From Bacteroidales bacterium (GTDB lineage: Bacteria > Bacteroidota > Bacteroidia > Bacteroidales > UBA932): DNA of 64,000 nucleotides. The stretch covers positions 47,410 through 111,409 of the forward strand of contig JAFYSH010000010.1 in NCBI GenBank assembly GCA_017546605.1, read 5' to 3'. Within the stretch, counting starts at the first letter, position 1. Each line of letters starts with the position of its first letter. The translations under genes were made by a program, and so were the position numbers. A model generated the notes under the pieces. That model ran no database searches, had not been told where the DNA came from, and saw only the letters and a list, made by a program, of their open reading frames with translations. Shown here one piece after another: positions 34,968 through 44,266 of the stretch.

Positions 34968-36218
34968 TTAACAATCTCTGACCAGCAAGGAAGAGTCTCC
35001 ATAACTCAAGAATCTAAAATTATGTTGTAAAGCAAAGTCATACAACGTACGCCATCGTTGATTCCCCCCACCAATAAAAGCAGAAATCAATAGCAGCAGA
35101 GTACTTTGAGGTTGATGGAAATTAGTAACCAACATATCCACCAACTTGAATCGATATCCCGGAACAATAATAATTCTTGTTCTTGCCGACAGTTCATCCA
35201 ATTTATTGATATTCAAATATTTCAATAATGCATTCAATACATCTTCCACCGTAGGTTCCTCTTCTACACCAATCGACTGATAGGGCTCCCATTGAGCAAC
35301 TGCATCAGGAATCCAATTCTCTGGGCCCAATTTATGGCAGTGTAAACCCAAATAGTACAGTGATTCCAAGGTACGCACCGAAGTGGTTCCAACTGCCACA
35401 ACCGGCTGTTTCAACGAACATTGTCGTATCAAATCCTCCAACAAGGAACGGGAAACAACAAAAGGCTCCGAGTGCATGGCATGATCAGCAATCCATTCAC
35501 TTTTCACAGGCATAAACGTACCTGCACCCACATGTAAACAAACTGTTTGCCGTTTAATCCCTTGATTATCAATCGCAGCTAATACTGATTCTGTAAAGTG
35601 GAGACCAGCTGTAGGAGCTGCCACAGATCCCCGATATTGAGCATACAAAGTTTGATAGCGCTCCAAGTCCAATGATTCGGTATCTCGATTCAGATAAGGA
35701 GGAATGGGAACTTGGCCACAAAGCTCCAATACTCGAGAAAAAGGCAAGCCTCCATCCCAGGTAAAGGCAATTACAAAGCTATTTTGCTCTCTTTCCAACA
35801 TTTCTGCTCTCAAATTGAGTGCAGACAAATCACCCTCTTTATCTCCTGTATATAAATTAATTACACCGTTTTTCCATCGTTTTGCATTGCCCACCACTGC
35901 TCTCCACACACACGTACGGGTCTGCGCAAAGGAAATATTGTATTCTACAGGCGTTACAGGCTCCAAACAAAAGATCTCAATAAATGCACCACTGGGTTTC
36001 TGAAAAAACAAACGGGCAGGAACAACCTTCGTATTATTAAAAACCATCAAAGCCCTTTCGGGTAGGAGAGTCGGCAAATTCTGAAAAGCATCTTCACGAA
36101 TAACACCTTTATTATAATAGAGCAATTTTGAAGCATCCCGTTCGGGCAGCGGATAAGCCGCAATCCGATCATCCGGGAGTTCATAATGAAAATCTTCGAT
36201 ACGAATCAGAGGTTCCAT
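34968..36218 (-). CDS. queA: S-adenosylmethionine:tRNA ribosyltransferase-isomerase (QueA-like)
   Basis: A 416-residue enzyme that transfers the ribosyl part of SAM to 7-aminomethyl-7-deazaguanine in tRNA during queuosine synthesis. Signatures: YELPDDRIAAYPLPERDASKL, MVFNNTKVVPARL, AAPTAGLHFTESVL, LHVGAGTFMPVKSEWI, VGTTSVRTLESLY and the C-terminal DMLVTNFHQPQSTLLLL. It is longer than the usual 340-350 residues, with extra sequence in the middle (about 250-330), a form I know from Bacteroidetes. It has its own promoter at 36247-36277. Confidence 0.92.
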   Translation of the reverse strand: MEPLIRIEDFHYELPDDRIAAYPLPERDASKLLYYNKGVIREDAFQNLPTLLPERALMVFNNTKVVPARLFFQKPSGAFIEIFCLEPVTPVEYNISFAQTRTCVWRAVVGNAKRWKNGVINLYTGDKEGDLSALNLRAEMLEREQNSFVIAFTWDGGLPFSRVLELCGQVPIPPYLNRDTESLDLERYQTLYAQYRGSVAAPTAGLHFTESVLAAIDNQGIKRQTVCLHVGAGTFMPVKSEWIADHAMHSEPFVVSRSLLEDLIRQCSLKQPVVAVGTTSVRTLESLYYLGLHCHKLGPENWIPDAVAQWEPYQSIGVEEEPTVEDVLNALLKYLNINKLDELSARTRIIIVPGYRFKLVDMLVTNFHQPQSTLLLLISAFIGGGNQRWRTLYDFALQHNFRFLSYGDSSLLVRDC

Positions 36219-36246
36219 TTTAGGCGATTTAAGCGATTATTTTTTG

Positions 36247-36277
36247 CAAAAGTAACCAATACTTGTCTGACCACAAA
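36247..36277 (-). promoter_or_regulatory. Promoter of queA
   Basis: On the minus strand TTTG (36277-36274), 19 bases, then TACTTTTG (36254-36247) match both consensus elements at ideal spacing. The leader to the ATG at 36218 is about 22 bases. Confidence 0.8.
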
Positions 36278-36700
36278 ATCGTTGAAATTTGAATTTTTGC
36301 TTACAAATTTGATTAACAAGATTAATTCCATTAGTACAACCTTGTAGCCTAACAATTACAACATTGTACTACCTGTAAATATCTGTAACAATTGTCTTAT
36401 AATAACTTATTATATTAAATATTAGAACATTGCAACTATACGATTATCAGAATTTTAGAATACATTGTTTAAAGATAATATTTACGTAGTTTGACGTGTT
36501 TTTTTTTCAACGCACCTTTTCTTCAAACAATAAACATATATTTAAACAAATACCTATAGGAATATCAGCTATTTATAGGATTTATTTAAATAATCGCTTT
36601 TTGTACGGACAAAATATGCAGATTACTGTGCATAACTTAGTTATTCCTCATGGCTTCTCTGCTAAATCCCAGGACAGGTGGACAAGAAATACTGCTCCGT
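36278..36700. other. AT-rich intergenic region between queA and the XRE regulator
   Basis: This is the main part of the only gene-free stretch above 300 bases in the window (36219-36754). It is strongly AT-rich. No reading frame in it looks coding and no tRNA or recognisable structured RNA is seen. It contains the palindromes listed at 36335-36395, a T8 run near 36500, and a duplicated TATAGGA (36555-36561 and 36574-36580). It may be an upstream regulatory region for either flanking gene. Confidence 0.6.
36335..36395. repeat. Cluster of ACAA-N-TTGT palindromes
   Basis: Three related palindromes lie in 61 bases: TACAACCTTGTA (36335-36346), TACAACATTGTA (36357-36368) and ACAATTGT (36388-36395). 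The first two have centres 22 bp apart, about two helical turns, as expected for cooperative binding of a dimeric regulator. They lie about 60-120 bases upstream of the queA promoter and more than 300 bases upstream of the XRE promoter. Confidence 0.45.
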
Positions 36701-36733
36701 TACATTTGTATTCTGATTTTTTGATTACATTTG
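36701..36733 (+). promoter_or_regulatory. Tandem TACATTTG boxes before the XRE regulator
   Basis: Two exact copies of TACATTTG (36701-36708 and 36726-36733) are spaced 25 bp apart. The TTTG of the first lies 17 bases before the TA of the second and could serve as a -33 element, or the two could be alternative -7 boxes. The ATG is 21 bases after the second. Confidence 0.6.
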
Positions 36734-36754
36734 TACTTCCAAGAATTTACAACT

Positions 36755-37225
36755 ATGAATGGTCGTTTACAGCAATTTTTAGACATCGAAAACCTCACTC
36801 CAGCCCGTTTTGCAGACATAATGGGTTTACAGCGTTCGGGGATCTCTCACCTGCTTTCAGGACGCAACAAACCTGGCTATGATTTTATCACCAAATTTCT
36901 GAAGCGGTTTCCCCACATCAATGCCGAGTGGTTCCTGCTTGGGGTTGGCAAACCTTACAAAGCCCAAGTGAGCGACACCCCGAGTGAAGACACCCTCCTC
37001 CCACTTGAAATACCCAAAAGTGAAAATCCTTCGATTTTTGACGAGTCATCCTTCGTAGAAAACATTTCAAGTCAAGGAAATCGAGATATTCGCGATGAAA
37101 ATGTGGCATTAAACTTTCAAAAAACAGCCTCAGAAGCAACTACAAAGCTGATATCGCAAAAAAAGATCGGCAGAATTACCGTGTTCTATACAGACGGAAG
37201 TTTTGATGAATTTTTCCCCCGATAA
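36755..37225 (+). CDS. XRE-type helix-turn-helix protein
   Basis: A 156-residue predicted DNA-binding protein. Residues 1-70 hold an XRE/Cro-like helix-turn-helix: RLQQFLDIENLTPARFADIM, then GLQRSGISHLLSGRNKPGYDF as the turn and recognition helix (split here for length), then NAEWFLLGVGKPY. The remainder is a low-complexity acidic/serine linker ending in a small beta segment (KIGRITVFYTDGSFDEFFPR). This form is widespread in Bacteroidales, with unknown targets. The ATG at 36755 follows the tandem promoter boxes; the longer in-frame start at 36731 lies inside the promoter. Confidence 0.82.
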   Translation: MNGRLQQFLDIENLTPARFADIMGLQRSGISHLLSGRNKPGYDFITKFLKRFPHINAEWFLLGVGKPYKAQVSDTPSEDTLLPLEIPKSENPSIFDESSFVENISSQGNRDIRDENVALNFQKTASEATTKLISQKKIGRITVFYTDGSFDEFFPR

Positions 37226-37251
37226 AAACATCAACATCCGAGAGAATCCAT

Positions 37252-37259
37252 TATATTTG
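37252..37259 (+). promoter_or_regulatory. -7 promoter element for pyrD-cinA
   Basis: TATATTTG is an exact TAnnTTTG box 35 bases upstream of the pyrD ATG. No convincing -33 TTTG is seen. Confidence 0.5.
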
Positions 37260-37294
37260 TGCGGATTTAGATCCACTCACTAATTGGAATCATT

Positions 37295-38344
37295 ATGTAC
37301 CGTTTGTTAAAACCCATTCTCTTTTTATTTTCCCCGGAACGTGCGCACGCAATTGTAATGACCTTATTGCGTATTTTTTCCTTTATACCGGGCGCCAATG
37401 CCATCCTCCGCTTGTTCTACACCTATAAAAACCCGAAACTGGAACGCGAAGTATTCGGCATCCACTTTAAAAACCCGGTCGGTTTGGCTGCAGGTTTTGA
37501 CAAGAATGGAGAATATTACAATCAGATGTACAACTTTGGGTTTGGATTTATCGAAATCGGATCCATCACGCCGGAAGGACAACCGGGCAACCCGAAGCCC
37601 AGATGCTTCCGTCTTCCGCAAGACGAAGCAATCATTAATCGCATGGGTATCAATAACTACGGCGTAAAATATGTAGTTGAACGCTTAAAAAAAGACAAAC
37701 CCAAACTCATCATCGGCGGAAACATCAGCAAAGCCAGCACAACCTCCAACGAAGAAGCTTGGAAGGACTTGGAAAAATCCTTCTCATTGCTGTATGATTT
37801 CGTGGATTACTTTGTATTAAATGTATCTTGTCCGAACGTTAAAGACTTAACAAAACTACAGGATATCAGCAACTTGTCAGAAATCATTGACCGACTGCTA
37901 ACCCTGCGTCGTTATTTTGATGACTACCGCCCGATCTTGTTGAAATTATCACCGGATATTCCCAAAGCTCAATTGGATGAAATCATTGATATGGTGATGA
38001 TTTCCGGTATTGATGGCGTCGTAGCAACCAACACGACCCGCGAACGCCCCGCCACCTTGCGTACACCACTGGAACGGATCCAGAACATCGGAGACGGAGG
38101 CCTGAGTGGCGCTCCGGTTTACCACAAAAGTTTGGAATTCGTTCGCTACATCAGCCAAAAAACACACGGCACCCTGCCGATTATTGCCGTAGGTGGAATT
38201 ATGAGCCCGCAACAAGCACAAGAAATGCTGGATGCCGGTGCATCCTTGCTCCAAATCTACTCCGGATTTATCTTCAAAGGCCCCGGTATTGTTCGCAGAA
38301 TCCTTAAACACCTGACTACACTTCCGAACGAAGAAAGTTGCTAA
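37295..38344 (+). CDS. pyrD: Dihydroorotate dehydrogenase (quinone), class 2
   Basis: A 349-residue FMN enzyme that oxidises dihydroorotate to orotate and feeds electrons to the quinone pool at the inner membrane. The N-terminal amphipathic segment (MYRLLKPILFLFSPERAHA) is the membrane-associating extension of class 2. Core motifs are NPVGLAAGFDKNGEY, FIEIGSITPEGQPGNPKPR, VLNVSCPNVKDL, VVATNTTRERP and GGLSGAPVYHKS. It overlaps cinA by one base (TAATG). Confidence 0.96.
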   Translation: MYRLLKPILFLFSPERAHAIVMTLLRIFSFIPGANAILRLFYTYKNPKLEREVFGIHFKNPVGLAAGFDKNGEYYNQMYNFGFGFIEIGSITPEGQPGNPKPRCFRLPQDEAIINRMGINNYGVKYVVERLKKDKPKLIIGGNISKASTTSNEEAWKDLEKSFSLLYDFVDYFVLNVSCPNVKDLTKLQDISNLSEIIDRLLTLRRYFDDYRPILLKLSPDIPKAQLDEIIDMVMISGIDGVVATNTTRERPATLRTPLERIQNIGDGGLSGAPVYHKSLEFVRYISQKTHGTLPIIAVGGIMSPQQAQEMLDAGASLLQIYSGFIFKGPGIVRRILKHLTTLPNEESC

Positions 38345-39630
38345 TGAAAAAAGCTGCCATCTGTACCATTGGTGATGAGATCCTAATTGGACAAATCATC
38401 GATACAAACTCATCTCATATTGCAAAGGCTCTGAATACATTAGGTATTCGAGTCTCAACAATGACTTCAATTGGAGACGAGCGAGATCAGATTCTTGGAC
38501 AATTGAACCAATTACTACAAGAACACGACTTGATTATCACAACAGGTGGCCTGGGCCCGACCAAAGACGATATTACCAAACGAGCCCTGGGAGAATTGTA
38601 CGGATCGACCAGCACTTACGAACATCCGCAACAAGCAGCGGTTGTCCGTAATTTACTGACCTGCCGAGGCGTTCCCTTATTTCAGAGTAATTTGGATCAA
38701 GCTGTAGTACCCACTGGGTGTGAGGTCCTTGTTAATCAATTGGGTACAGCTCCCGGACTGGTATTTAGATTTCCCCAAGAACGATACTCCCATTGCCCCA
38801 CCCTCTACTCCCTGCCCGGCGTTCCATTTGAAGCCATTGGATTATTAGACAGTGTATTACACGACATCCAACAACACCAGATGCTGGTTCCTATCGTGCA
38901 CAAGACCTGGTCAACCTTTGGCATTGCAGAATCTACTTTGTCCGAAATGATTGCTGATTGGGAAGATCATTTGCCAGAAAACTTCCATTTGGCCTACCTC
39001 CCCAATACCATCAATGGCGTGCGTTTGCGGCTATCCTGTTACGGTGCCCAGTCAGAAGACACCTTAACCAGGATTGAGCAAGAATTCGAGAAAATACGCC
39101 CCATATTAGGCACTGCTTTGTACAGCCAAGATGAGACCAGTTTGCCGGAAGCAGTTGGGCAATTACTAAGAAGCAGATCAGCTACGGTAGCAACTGCTGA
39201 ATCCTGCACTTGTGGCCGTGTTGCGCATTTATTGGGCAGCATTCCCGGTGCCTCCAAGTACCTGTTTGGAGGAACAATTGCCTATAGTAATTCGGTAAAA
39301 ATAAACCAATTAAAAGTCCCCACCGAAACTATTAATAAAGATGGAGCCGTCAGTCAACAATGCGTGGAATCCATGGCAAGAGGCACAATTGAACTGTACG
39401 GAACCACTTATGCGGTTGCCTCATCGGGCATTGCCGGACCTGGTGGCGGAACCAAAGAAAAACCGGTCGGACTGGTTTGGATTGCAGTCGCCTCCCGCCT
39501 CAAAGATGGCACAATAAAAACAATCGCCCAATCTTTCAATTTCCGGGGCGACCGGGAACGAAACATGGAGCGATTTGCTGCAAACGCCATTAATCTGCTG
39601 CGCTTGGCAATGATGGATACCTGTATCTAA
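38344..39630 (+). CDS. cinA: CinA family protein: molybdopterin-binding-like domain plus nicotinamide-nucleotide amidase
   Basis: A 428-residue full-length CinA. The N-terminal half (about 1-170) has AAICTIGDEILIGQIIDTNS and the TGGLGPTKDDITKRAL loop of MoaB/MogA-like domains, linked to NMN/ADP-ribose metabolism. The C-terminal domain (about 270-428) carries ATAESCTCGRVAHLLGSIPG, GTIAYSNSVK and SSGIAGPGGGTKEKPVGLVW, the NMN deamidase signature. It recycles nicotinamide mononucleotide in the cytosol. It converges with the dipeptidase gene, overlapping its 3' end by 4 bases. Confidence 0.95.
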   Translation: MKKAAICTIGDEILIGQIIDTNSSHIAKALNTLGIRVSTMTSIGDERDQILGQLNQLLQEHDLIITTGGLGPTKDDITKRALGELYGSTSTYEHPQQAAVVRNLLTCRGVPLFQSNLDQAVVPTGCEVLVNQLGTAPGLVFRFPQERYSHCPTLYSLPGVPFEAIGLLDSVLHDIQQHQMLVPIVHKTWSTFGIAESTLSEMIADWEDHLPENFHLAYLPNTINGVRLRLSCYGAQSEDTLTRIEQEFEKIRPILGTALYSQDETSLPEAVGQLLRSRSATVATAESCTCGRVAHLLGSIPGASKYLFGGTIAYSNSVKINQLKVPTETINKDGAVSQQCVESMARGTIELYGTTYAVASSGIAGPGGGTKEKPVGLVWIAVASRLKDGTIKTIAQSFNFRGDRERNMERFAANAINLLRLAMMDTCI

Positions 39631-40778
39631 TCCGCTAATTGTTCAGCTTGACGCATTACTCGCAAGAAATTACCTCCCATAATTCCACGAATACAATCTT
39701 CCGTGTAACCTCTCGCCTGTAATTCCGAGCGGATGATACCATAATCCGCAATCGACCGCAAGCCATCCGGCGCAACGGAAATTCCATCAAAATCTGAACC
39801 CAAACCGACATACTCCGGACCAACCAGACGAATTACATGTTCAATATGATCTACTACGTGCTGATAGGATGGTGCTGGAAATAAAGACAACTCATTCATT
39901 GCCACATTATAATCACGCTCCATCTCAAGTATCACTTTCTCATTAAGATTCTTTGCCAAAGGTGCTGTTCCGGCTCCTATGGCATTGCGATAAGCTGCTT
40001 GAAGTTCCTCGGCTTTTTCGTCTGCAGCTGAGAAGGCAGGATCTGTACCAAAGCCTTGATCCAGAAAAGCCGGATAAAAATTAATCTGAATAACGCCTCC
40101 TCGTGCAGCCAGCTGACGAATCATCTCATCCGTCATATTCCTAGGATGATTGCACAAGGCCCGACAACAAGAGTGACTGGCTATTACAGGCGCCTTGGAT
40201 AAAGCGACCACTTGCTCAAAGGTTGCATCACTAACGTGCGAAACGTCTATCAACATCCCCAAACGGTTCATTTCCTCGATCAAAACACGACCAAAAGGAC
40301 TCAAGCCGCCCCAGCGTGCTTCTCCTTGAGCAGCTTTGGCGGCTGCATCACAAATGGCATTGTTCCCATTGTGGGTCAAGGTGAGGTAACGGACACCTTG
40401 TCGATAAAAATAACGCAACAGATCCAGGTCTTCCCCCAAAGGAAGCCCATTTTCCATACCTAAAAACACTGAACGAAGCCCCGCTGCTTTATTACGTAAA
40501 GCTTCTTCGACCGTAAAAGCAAATGCAGCCATACCCTTGCGCGCTCCACGATCAACAGCCTGGTAACAGGCCTCCAGCATCCGCAATGCCCGACGCAATG
40601 CAACATCCCCTGACAATTCATTGGATGTGTACAATGCAAAGAAAGCACCATCAACGCCACCTTTTTTCATCCGTAAGAAATCTACGTGTCCGCGTTGCGG
40701 AGTCTGCGTCAAATCCAAGCCCTCCAGAAGCATCGAAGGAGTATCGCAGTGTGAATCAAGAACAAAATCGTAGTGCAT
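39627..40778 (-). CDS. Membrane dipeptidase (M19, renal dipeptidase family)
   Basis: A 383-residue Zn dipeptidase. Metal-ligand motifs: VLDSHCDTP (HxD) near the N terminus, the bridging Glu in LGMENGLPL, IDVSHVSDATF and VIASHSCCRALCNHPRN, then YVGLGSDFDGI. No signal peptide is visible, so a cytosolic enzyme hydrolysing dipeptides is likely. That fits a peptide/amino-acid-fermenting lifestyle. It follows rlmB by 15 bases. Confidence 0.92.
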   Translation of the reverse strand: MHYDFVLDSHCDTPSMLLEGLDLTQTPQRGHVDFLRMKKGGVDGAFFALYTSNELSGDVALRRALRMLEACYQAVDRGARKGMAAFAFTVEEALRNKAAGLRSVFLGMENGLPLGEDLDLLRYFYRQGVRYLTLTHNGNNAICDAAAKAAQGEARWGGLSPFGRVLIEEMNRLGMLIDVSHVSDATFEQVVALSKAPVIASHSCCRALCNHPRNMTDEMIRQLAARGGVIQINFYPAFLDQGFGTDPAFSAADEKAEELQAAYRNAIGAGTAPLAKNLNEKVILEMERDYNVAMNELSLFPAPSYQHVVDHIEHVIRLVGPEYVGLGSDFDGISVAPDGLRSIADYGIIRSELQARGYTEDCIRGIMGGNFLRVMRQAEQLAD

Positions 40779-40793
40779 GGCCCCTCTTATGGA

Positions 40794-41543
40794 TTATTGG
40801 TTGCGTTGACGAACGGCTTCGTACAACAAAATAGAAGTAGCGACAGATACGTTCAATGAGCCGATTTCTCCAGCCATCGGAATACGTGCCTGCGCATCAC
40901 ACAAAGCCAACACAGGGGCAGAGATCCCTTTTCCCTCAGATCCCATTACCAAAGCAGTCGGCTTACGGAAATCTACGTCATACATCAGGTCTTCGGTCTT
41001 CTCCGTTGCACCAACTACCTGAAAACCACTTTCTTTCAGATAGTACAAAGCCATTTTCAAGTTGGGCACACGTGCGGTAGGAATCCGCAACAAAGCTCCA
41101 GCTGAAGTTTTTACTGCATCTGCATTGATGGCAGCGCCTCCTTTTGCCGGCAAAATCAAACCTTTCACACCTGCGCACTCAGCTGTACGAGCAATGGCTC
41201 CAAAGTTGCGCACATCACTCACTCCATCCAAGAGAATGAAGAGCGGATTTTCTTCTTGTTCCAAGGCTCGTTCCACCATGGTTTCCAAATCCACATAGTC
41301 AATTTGAGCCAAGAAAGCTACTACGCCTTGTGCTCGTCCTTTTCCATAGCGGTCAATCCGTTCTCCCGGTACAAATTGTACAGGAATCTGGCGTTCTTGA
41401 GCCATCTCCATCAACTGACGGAAACGATCCCCTTCCAGACCTTGTTTAAACAATATTTTCTCAATCTTTTTCCCTGAAAGCAACGCCTCTGTAACAGGGT
41501 GCATTCCAAAAAGATAATGTTGGGTTTGTTGTTCTTGATTCAT
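40794..41543 (-). CDS. rlmB: 23S rRNA (guanosine-2'-O-)-methyltransferase, SpoU/TrmH family
   Basis: A 249-residue SPOUT methyltransferase. The N-terminal substrate-binding domain starts with HYLFGMHPVTEALLSGKKIEK. The knotted SAM domain shows LILLDGVSDVRNFGAIARTAE (seen as LDGVSDVRNFGAIARTAE), VMGSEGKGISAPVLALCD and IPMAGEIGSLNVSVATSILL. This is the RlmB subgroup, modifying G2251-equivalent in 23S rRNA, though related TrmH-like targets cannot be excluded. Confidence 0.93.
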   Translation of the reverse strand: MNQEQQTQHYLFGMHPVTEALLSGKKIEKILFKQGLEGDRFRQLMEMAQERQIPVQFVPGERIDRYGKGRAQGVVAFLAQIDYVDLETMVERALEQEENPLFILLDGVSDVRNFGAIARTAECAGVKGLILPAKGGAAINADAVKTSAGALLRIPTARVPNLKMALYYLKESGFQVVGATEKTEDLMYDVDFRKPTALVMGSEGKGISAPVLALCDAQARIPMAGEIGSLNVSVATSILLYEAVRQRNQ

Positions 41544-41565
41544 CTTTTTCTTTGTATTTGATCCA

Positions 41566-43488
41566 TTAACTCAATTCCATCCATTCTTCCATCTTCCGAT
41601 CCAACTCCCGTTTGATCTCCAGATAGTCTCGCATCACTTTATCAATATCCGTTTCCGGTGTGGGTGCCGCCAATATCTCTTCCTGACGTTTCAATTCACC
41701 TTCCAGAAATGCAATGCGCTTTTCCACACTTTCTGCCAATTTCCGACGACGGCGTTCTTCCTTTTGCTCTTCAAAGGATTTGGTCGGCTTGGCCAAGTCT
41801 GCCACTTTGGGTGCCGCGTTCTGTTTCGGGGTTGTAACAGGAGTCGGCTGGGGTGCTTTCTCCAAATCGGACAATTGATCCAACTTGCGTCGCTCCAAAA
41901 ATTCCTGAACACCGCCATGATGCTCTTTCACTTGTCCTTCGCGGAACTCATAAATTTTATCCACCAAACCGTCTAGAAAATCCCGGTCGTGTGATACTAC
42001 CACCAAGGTTCCATCGTATCGTTGCAAAGCTTGTTTGAGAATATCCTTTGAACGAATGTCCATGTGGTTGGTAGGTTCGTCCAATGCCAACAAGTTGTAT
42101 GGATGCAGCATCAACTTGGCCATCGCTAAGCGCGAACGCTCTCCACCACTGAGCACCGCTACTTTCTTATCAATATCCTCTCCTTTAAAGAGAAAGGCCG
42201 CCAGAATGTCCCGCAACTTCGTACGAATATCGCCCACGGCAATCCGATCCAGCGTACCAAAAACCGTTTCTTGCTTATCCAATATATCTTCCTGATTTTG
42301 GGCATAGTAGCCAACTGCTACATTGTACCCTTGCTGCGCAATCCCAGCAAGTGGATCAATCTCCCGCATCAGCAGTTTCATCATCGTACTCTTCCCCTCT
42401 CCGTTCCGTCCGACAAAAGCCACTTTCTCACCCCGTTCGATGGTCAAGTTCGCATTTTGGAAAACAACTTTTCCAGGATAACCTCCCACCAGATCCTTGG
42501 TTTGATAAACCACCTGTCCAGACCGGGGAGCCGGCGGAAACTTCACATTCAAGGCAGACTTATCCTCTTCGTCAATCTCAATACGGTCCAACTTGGCCAG
42601 TTGTTTGATCCGCGACTGCACTTGGTTGGACTTGGTTGCCTTGTAGCGAAAACGTTCAATGAACTCTTCACTTTTTTCAATCATCCGCTGCTGGTTTTCA
42701 TAGGCTGCCTTTTGTTGGGCAATCCGTTCTTTACGCAGGACCAGGTATTGGCTATAGGGAACTTTATAATCGTGAATATGGCCCAACATAATCTCAACCG
42801 TACGCGTAGTCACTCTATCCAAAAAGCGACGGTCGTGTGAAATCAAAAGCAACGAACCGTTGAAAGTGGACAAGTACTCTTCCAACCATTGAATGGACTC
42901 AATATCCAAGTGGTTGGTCGGCTCGTCCAACAACAACACATCGGGACGTCTCAACAAAATCTTCGCCAACTCAATGCGCATGTTCCATCCTTGACTGAAT
43001 GTACTCCGAGGACGATCCAATTCTTCTTTTTTAAAACCCAAACCCATCAAAGTCCGTTCTGCCATTACCTGTGGAGCATCGGTCCGAATCATAGCCAAAC
43101 GATCGTTCAGCTCATTCATCTCGATAATCAGGTCCTGATAAGCCTTCGAATCATAATCTGTCCGGGTAGCCAATGCCTCTCCTATTTCATCCAGGCGTTG
43201 TTGCATTTGCTCGGCTTCGATAAAGACCGTCATGGTTTCCTCCATCACTGTGCGCTCCTTCGAATAGCTCATAATCTGAGGCAAATAACCCAACGTAAGC
43301 TCATTGGGCATCATGATTTGACCGGAAGTCGGACGATCAATGCCCATAATCAGTTTCATAATGGTAGACTTGCCAGCCCCATTCTTTCCAACAAGACCAA
43401 TGTGTTCTCCATCACTGATGTGAAAATTAATCTCGTCCAAAAGTGTAAAACCGCCATAGGCGACCGTCAAATTATTAATGGATATCAT
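41566..43488 (-). CDS. ABC-F family ATPase (ribosome-associated type)
   Basis: A 640-residue soluble protein with two ABC cassettes and no membrane segments. Cassette 1: GLVGKNGAGKSTIMKLIMG, then a modified signature TFSQGWNMRIELAKILL and LLLDEPTNHLD. Cassette 2: AFVGRNGEGKSTMMKLLM, LSGGERSRLAMAKLML, LALDEPTNHMD. A charged linker lies between and a C-terminal coiled coil (about 560-640) follows, as in Uup/YdiF/YheS-type ABC-F proteins acting on ribosomes or DNA. The ATG at 43488 overlaps the tatC stop (ATGA). The first cassette has FSQGW in place of LSGG. Confidence 0.93.
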   Translation of the reverse strand: MISINNLTVAYGGFTLLDEINFHISDGEHIGLVGKNGAGKSTIMKLIMGIDRPTSGQIMMPNELTLGYLPQIMSYSKERTVMEETMTVFIEAEQMQQRLDEIGEALATRTDYDSKAYQDLIIEMNELNDRLAMIRTDAPQVMAERTLMGLGFKKEELDRPRSTFSQGWNMRIELAKILLRRPDVLLLDEPTNHLDIESIQWLEEYLSTFNGSLLLISHDRRFLDRVTTRTVEIMLGHIHDYKVPYSQYLVLRKERIAQQKAAYENQQRMIEKSEEFIERFRYKATKSNQVQSRIKQLAKLDRIEIDEEDKSALNVKFPPAPRSGQVVYQTKDLVGGYPGKVVFQNANLTIERGEKVAFVGRNGEGKSTMMKLLMREIDPLAGIAQQGYNVAVGYYAQNQEDILDKQETVFGTLDRIAVGDIRTKLRDILAAFLFKGEDIDKKVAVLSGGERSRLAMAKLMLHPYNLLALDEPTNHMDIRSKDILKQALQRYDGTLVVVSHDRDFLDGLVDKIYEFREGQVKEHHGGVQEFLERRKLDQLSDLEKAPQPTPVTTPKQNAAPKVADLAKPTKSFEEQKEERRRRKLAESVEKRIAFLEGELKRQEEILAAPTPETDIDKVMRDYLEIKRELDRKMEEWMELS

Positions 43489-44258
43489 GGTTTGCAAAAG
43501 AAAATACTGAGTTCATACAACATATATAAAGGAATCCCCACCAGGAAAAGGGTAAACGCATCGCCCGTCGGAGTGATGATCGCTGCTAGGATCATCAAAA
43601 CCACTATTGCATGCTTGCGGTATTTTTTCATCCAACTCCGAGTCAAGAGACCCACTCGAGAAAGTACAGCGGCTAACGCTGGCATCTCAAATACCAACCC
43701 CATCACCAAACACAAGCGGATGAACATGGCAATGTAAGATTGCAACGAGATTTGATTGGCAACTGACGCACTGACCTGGTAGGTGCCCAAAAATCGCAGC
43801 GTCAACGGAAAAATCAACCCATATGCCACTACTAAACCGATTAGAAACATTCCTCCGCCAAAGAAGAAAGCACCCCGAACCGCCTTTTTCTCCGATACAT
43901 ACAAAGCCGGTGCAACAAATCCCCACAACAAATAGAGCACATAGGGCAACACCAGGATGAATCCTACCCAAAACGAGATTTTCAAATGGATGAAGAACTG
44001 TGCCGCCAGATCGATGTTAATCAGCTCCATCGAAAAAGAGGGTGCAGCAGCGTATCCCAATCCCAGGAGCAGACGATTCAGTACACGGTACAGCACAAAT
44101 TGATCATCCAAGGGAGCCAGAATGATCCGGTCAAAGACAAAGTCTTTTGCCAGAAAAGCCACAATCATCCCTACCACAATAACGAACACTGCCCGGAAAA
44201 GAATTCCCCGGAATTCGTCAATGTGTTCCCAAAATGTCATCTCACGCTCTACACTCAC
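43485..44258 (-). CDS. tatC: Sec-independent protein translocase TatC
   Basis: A 257-residue six-helix inner-membrane protein, the receptor of the Tat system exporting folded proteins. Typical parts are MTFWEHIDEFRGILFRAVFV, the FILVLPYVLYLLWGFVAPAL helix with downstream YVSEKKAVRG, GLVFEMPALAAVLSRVGLL and the C-terminal AAIITPTGDAFTLFLVGIPL. A GTG at 44258 preceded by an AGGAG-like sequence, or the ATG at 44240, is the start. It follows tatA by 8 bases. Confidence 0.95.
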   Translation of the reverse strand: MSVEREMTFWEHIDEFRGILFRAVFVIVVGMIVAFLAKDFVFDRIILAPLDDQFVLYRVLNRLLLGLGYAAAPSFSMELINIDLAAQFFIHLKISFWVGFILVLPYVLYLLWGFVAPALYVSEKKAVRGAFFFGGGMFLIGLVVAYGLIFPLTLRFLGTYQVSASVANQISLQSYIAMFIRLCLVMGLVFEMPALAAVLSRVGLLTRSWMKKYRKHAIVVLMILAAIITPTGDAFTLFLVGIPLYMLYELSIFFCKP

Positions 44259-44266
44259 TCCTCGTA

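Noticed and set aside
36496..36882. A 128-codon plus-strand frame overlapping the XRE gene start
   Set aside because: It uses a different frame from the clear helix-turn-helix protein and runs through the AT-rich promoter region; composition is not coding-like.
42889..43737. A 282-codon plus-strand frame antisense to ABC-F and tatC
   Set aside because: Crosses two real genes on the other strand and shows no domain or promoter.
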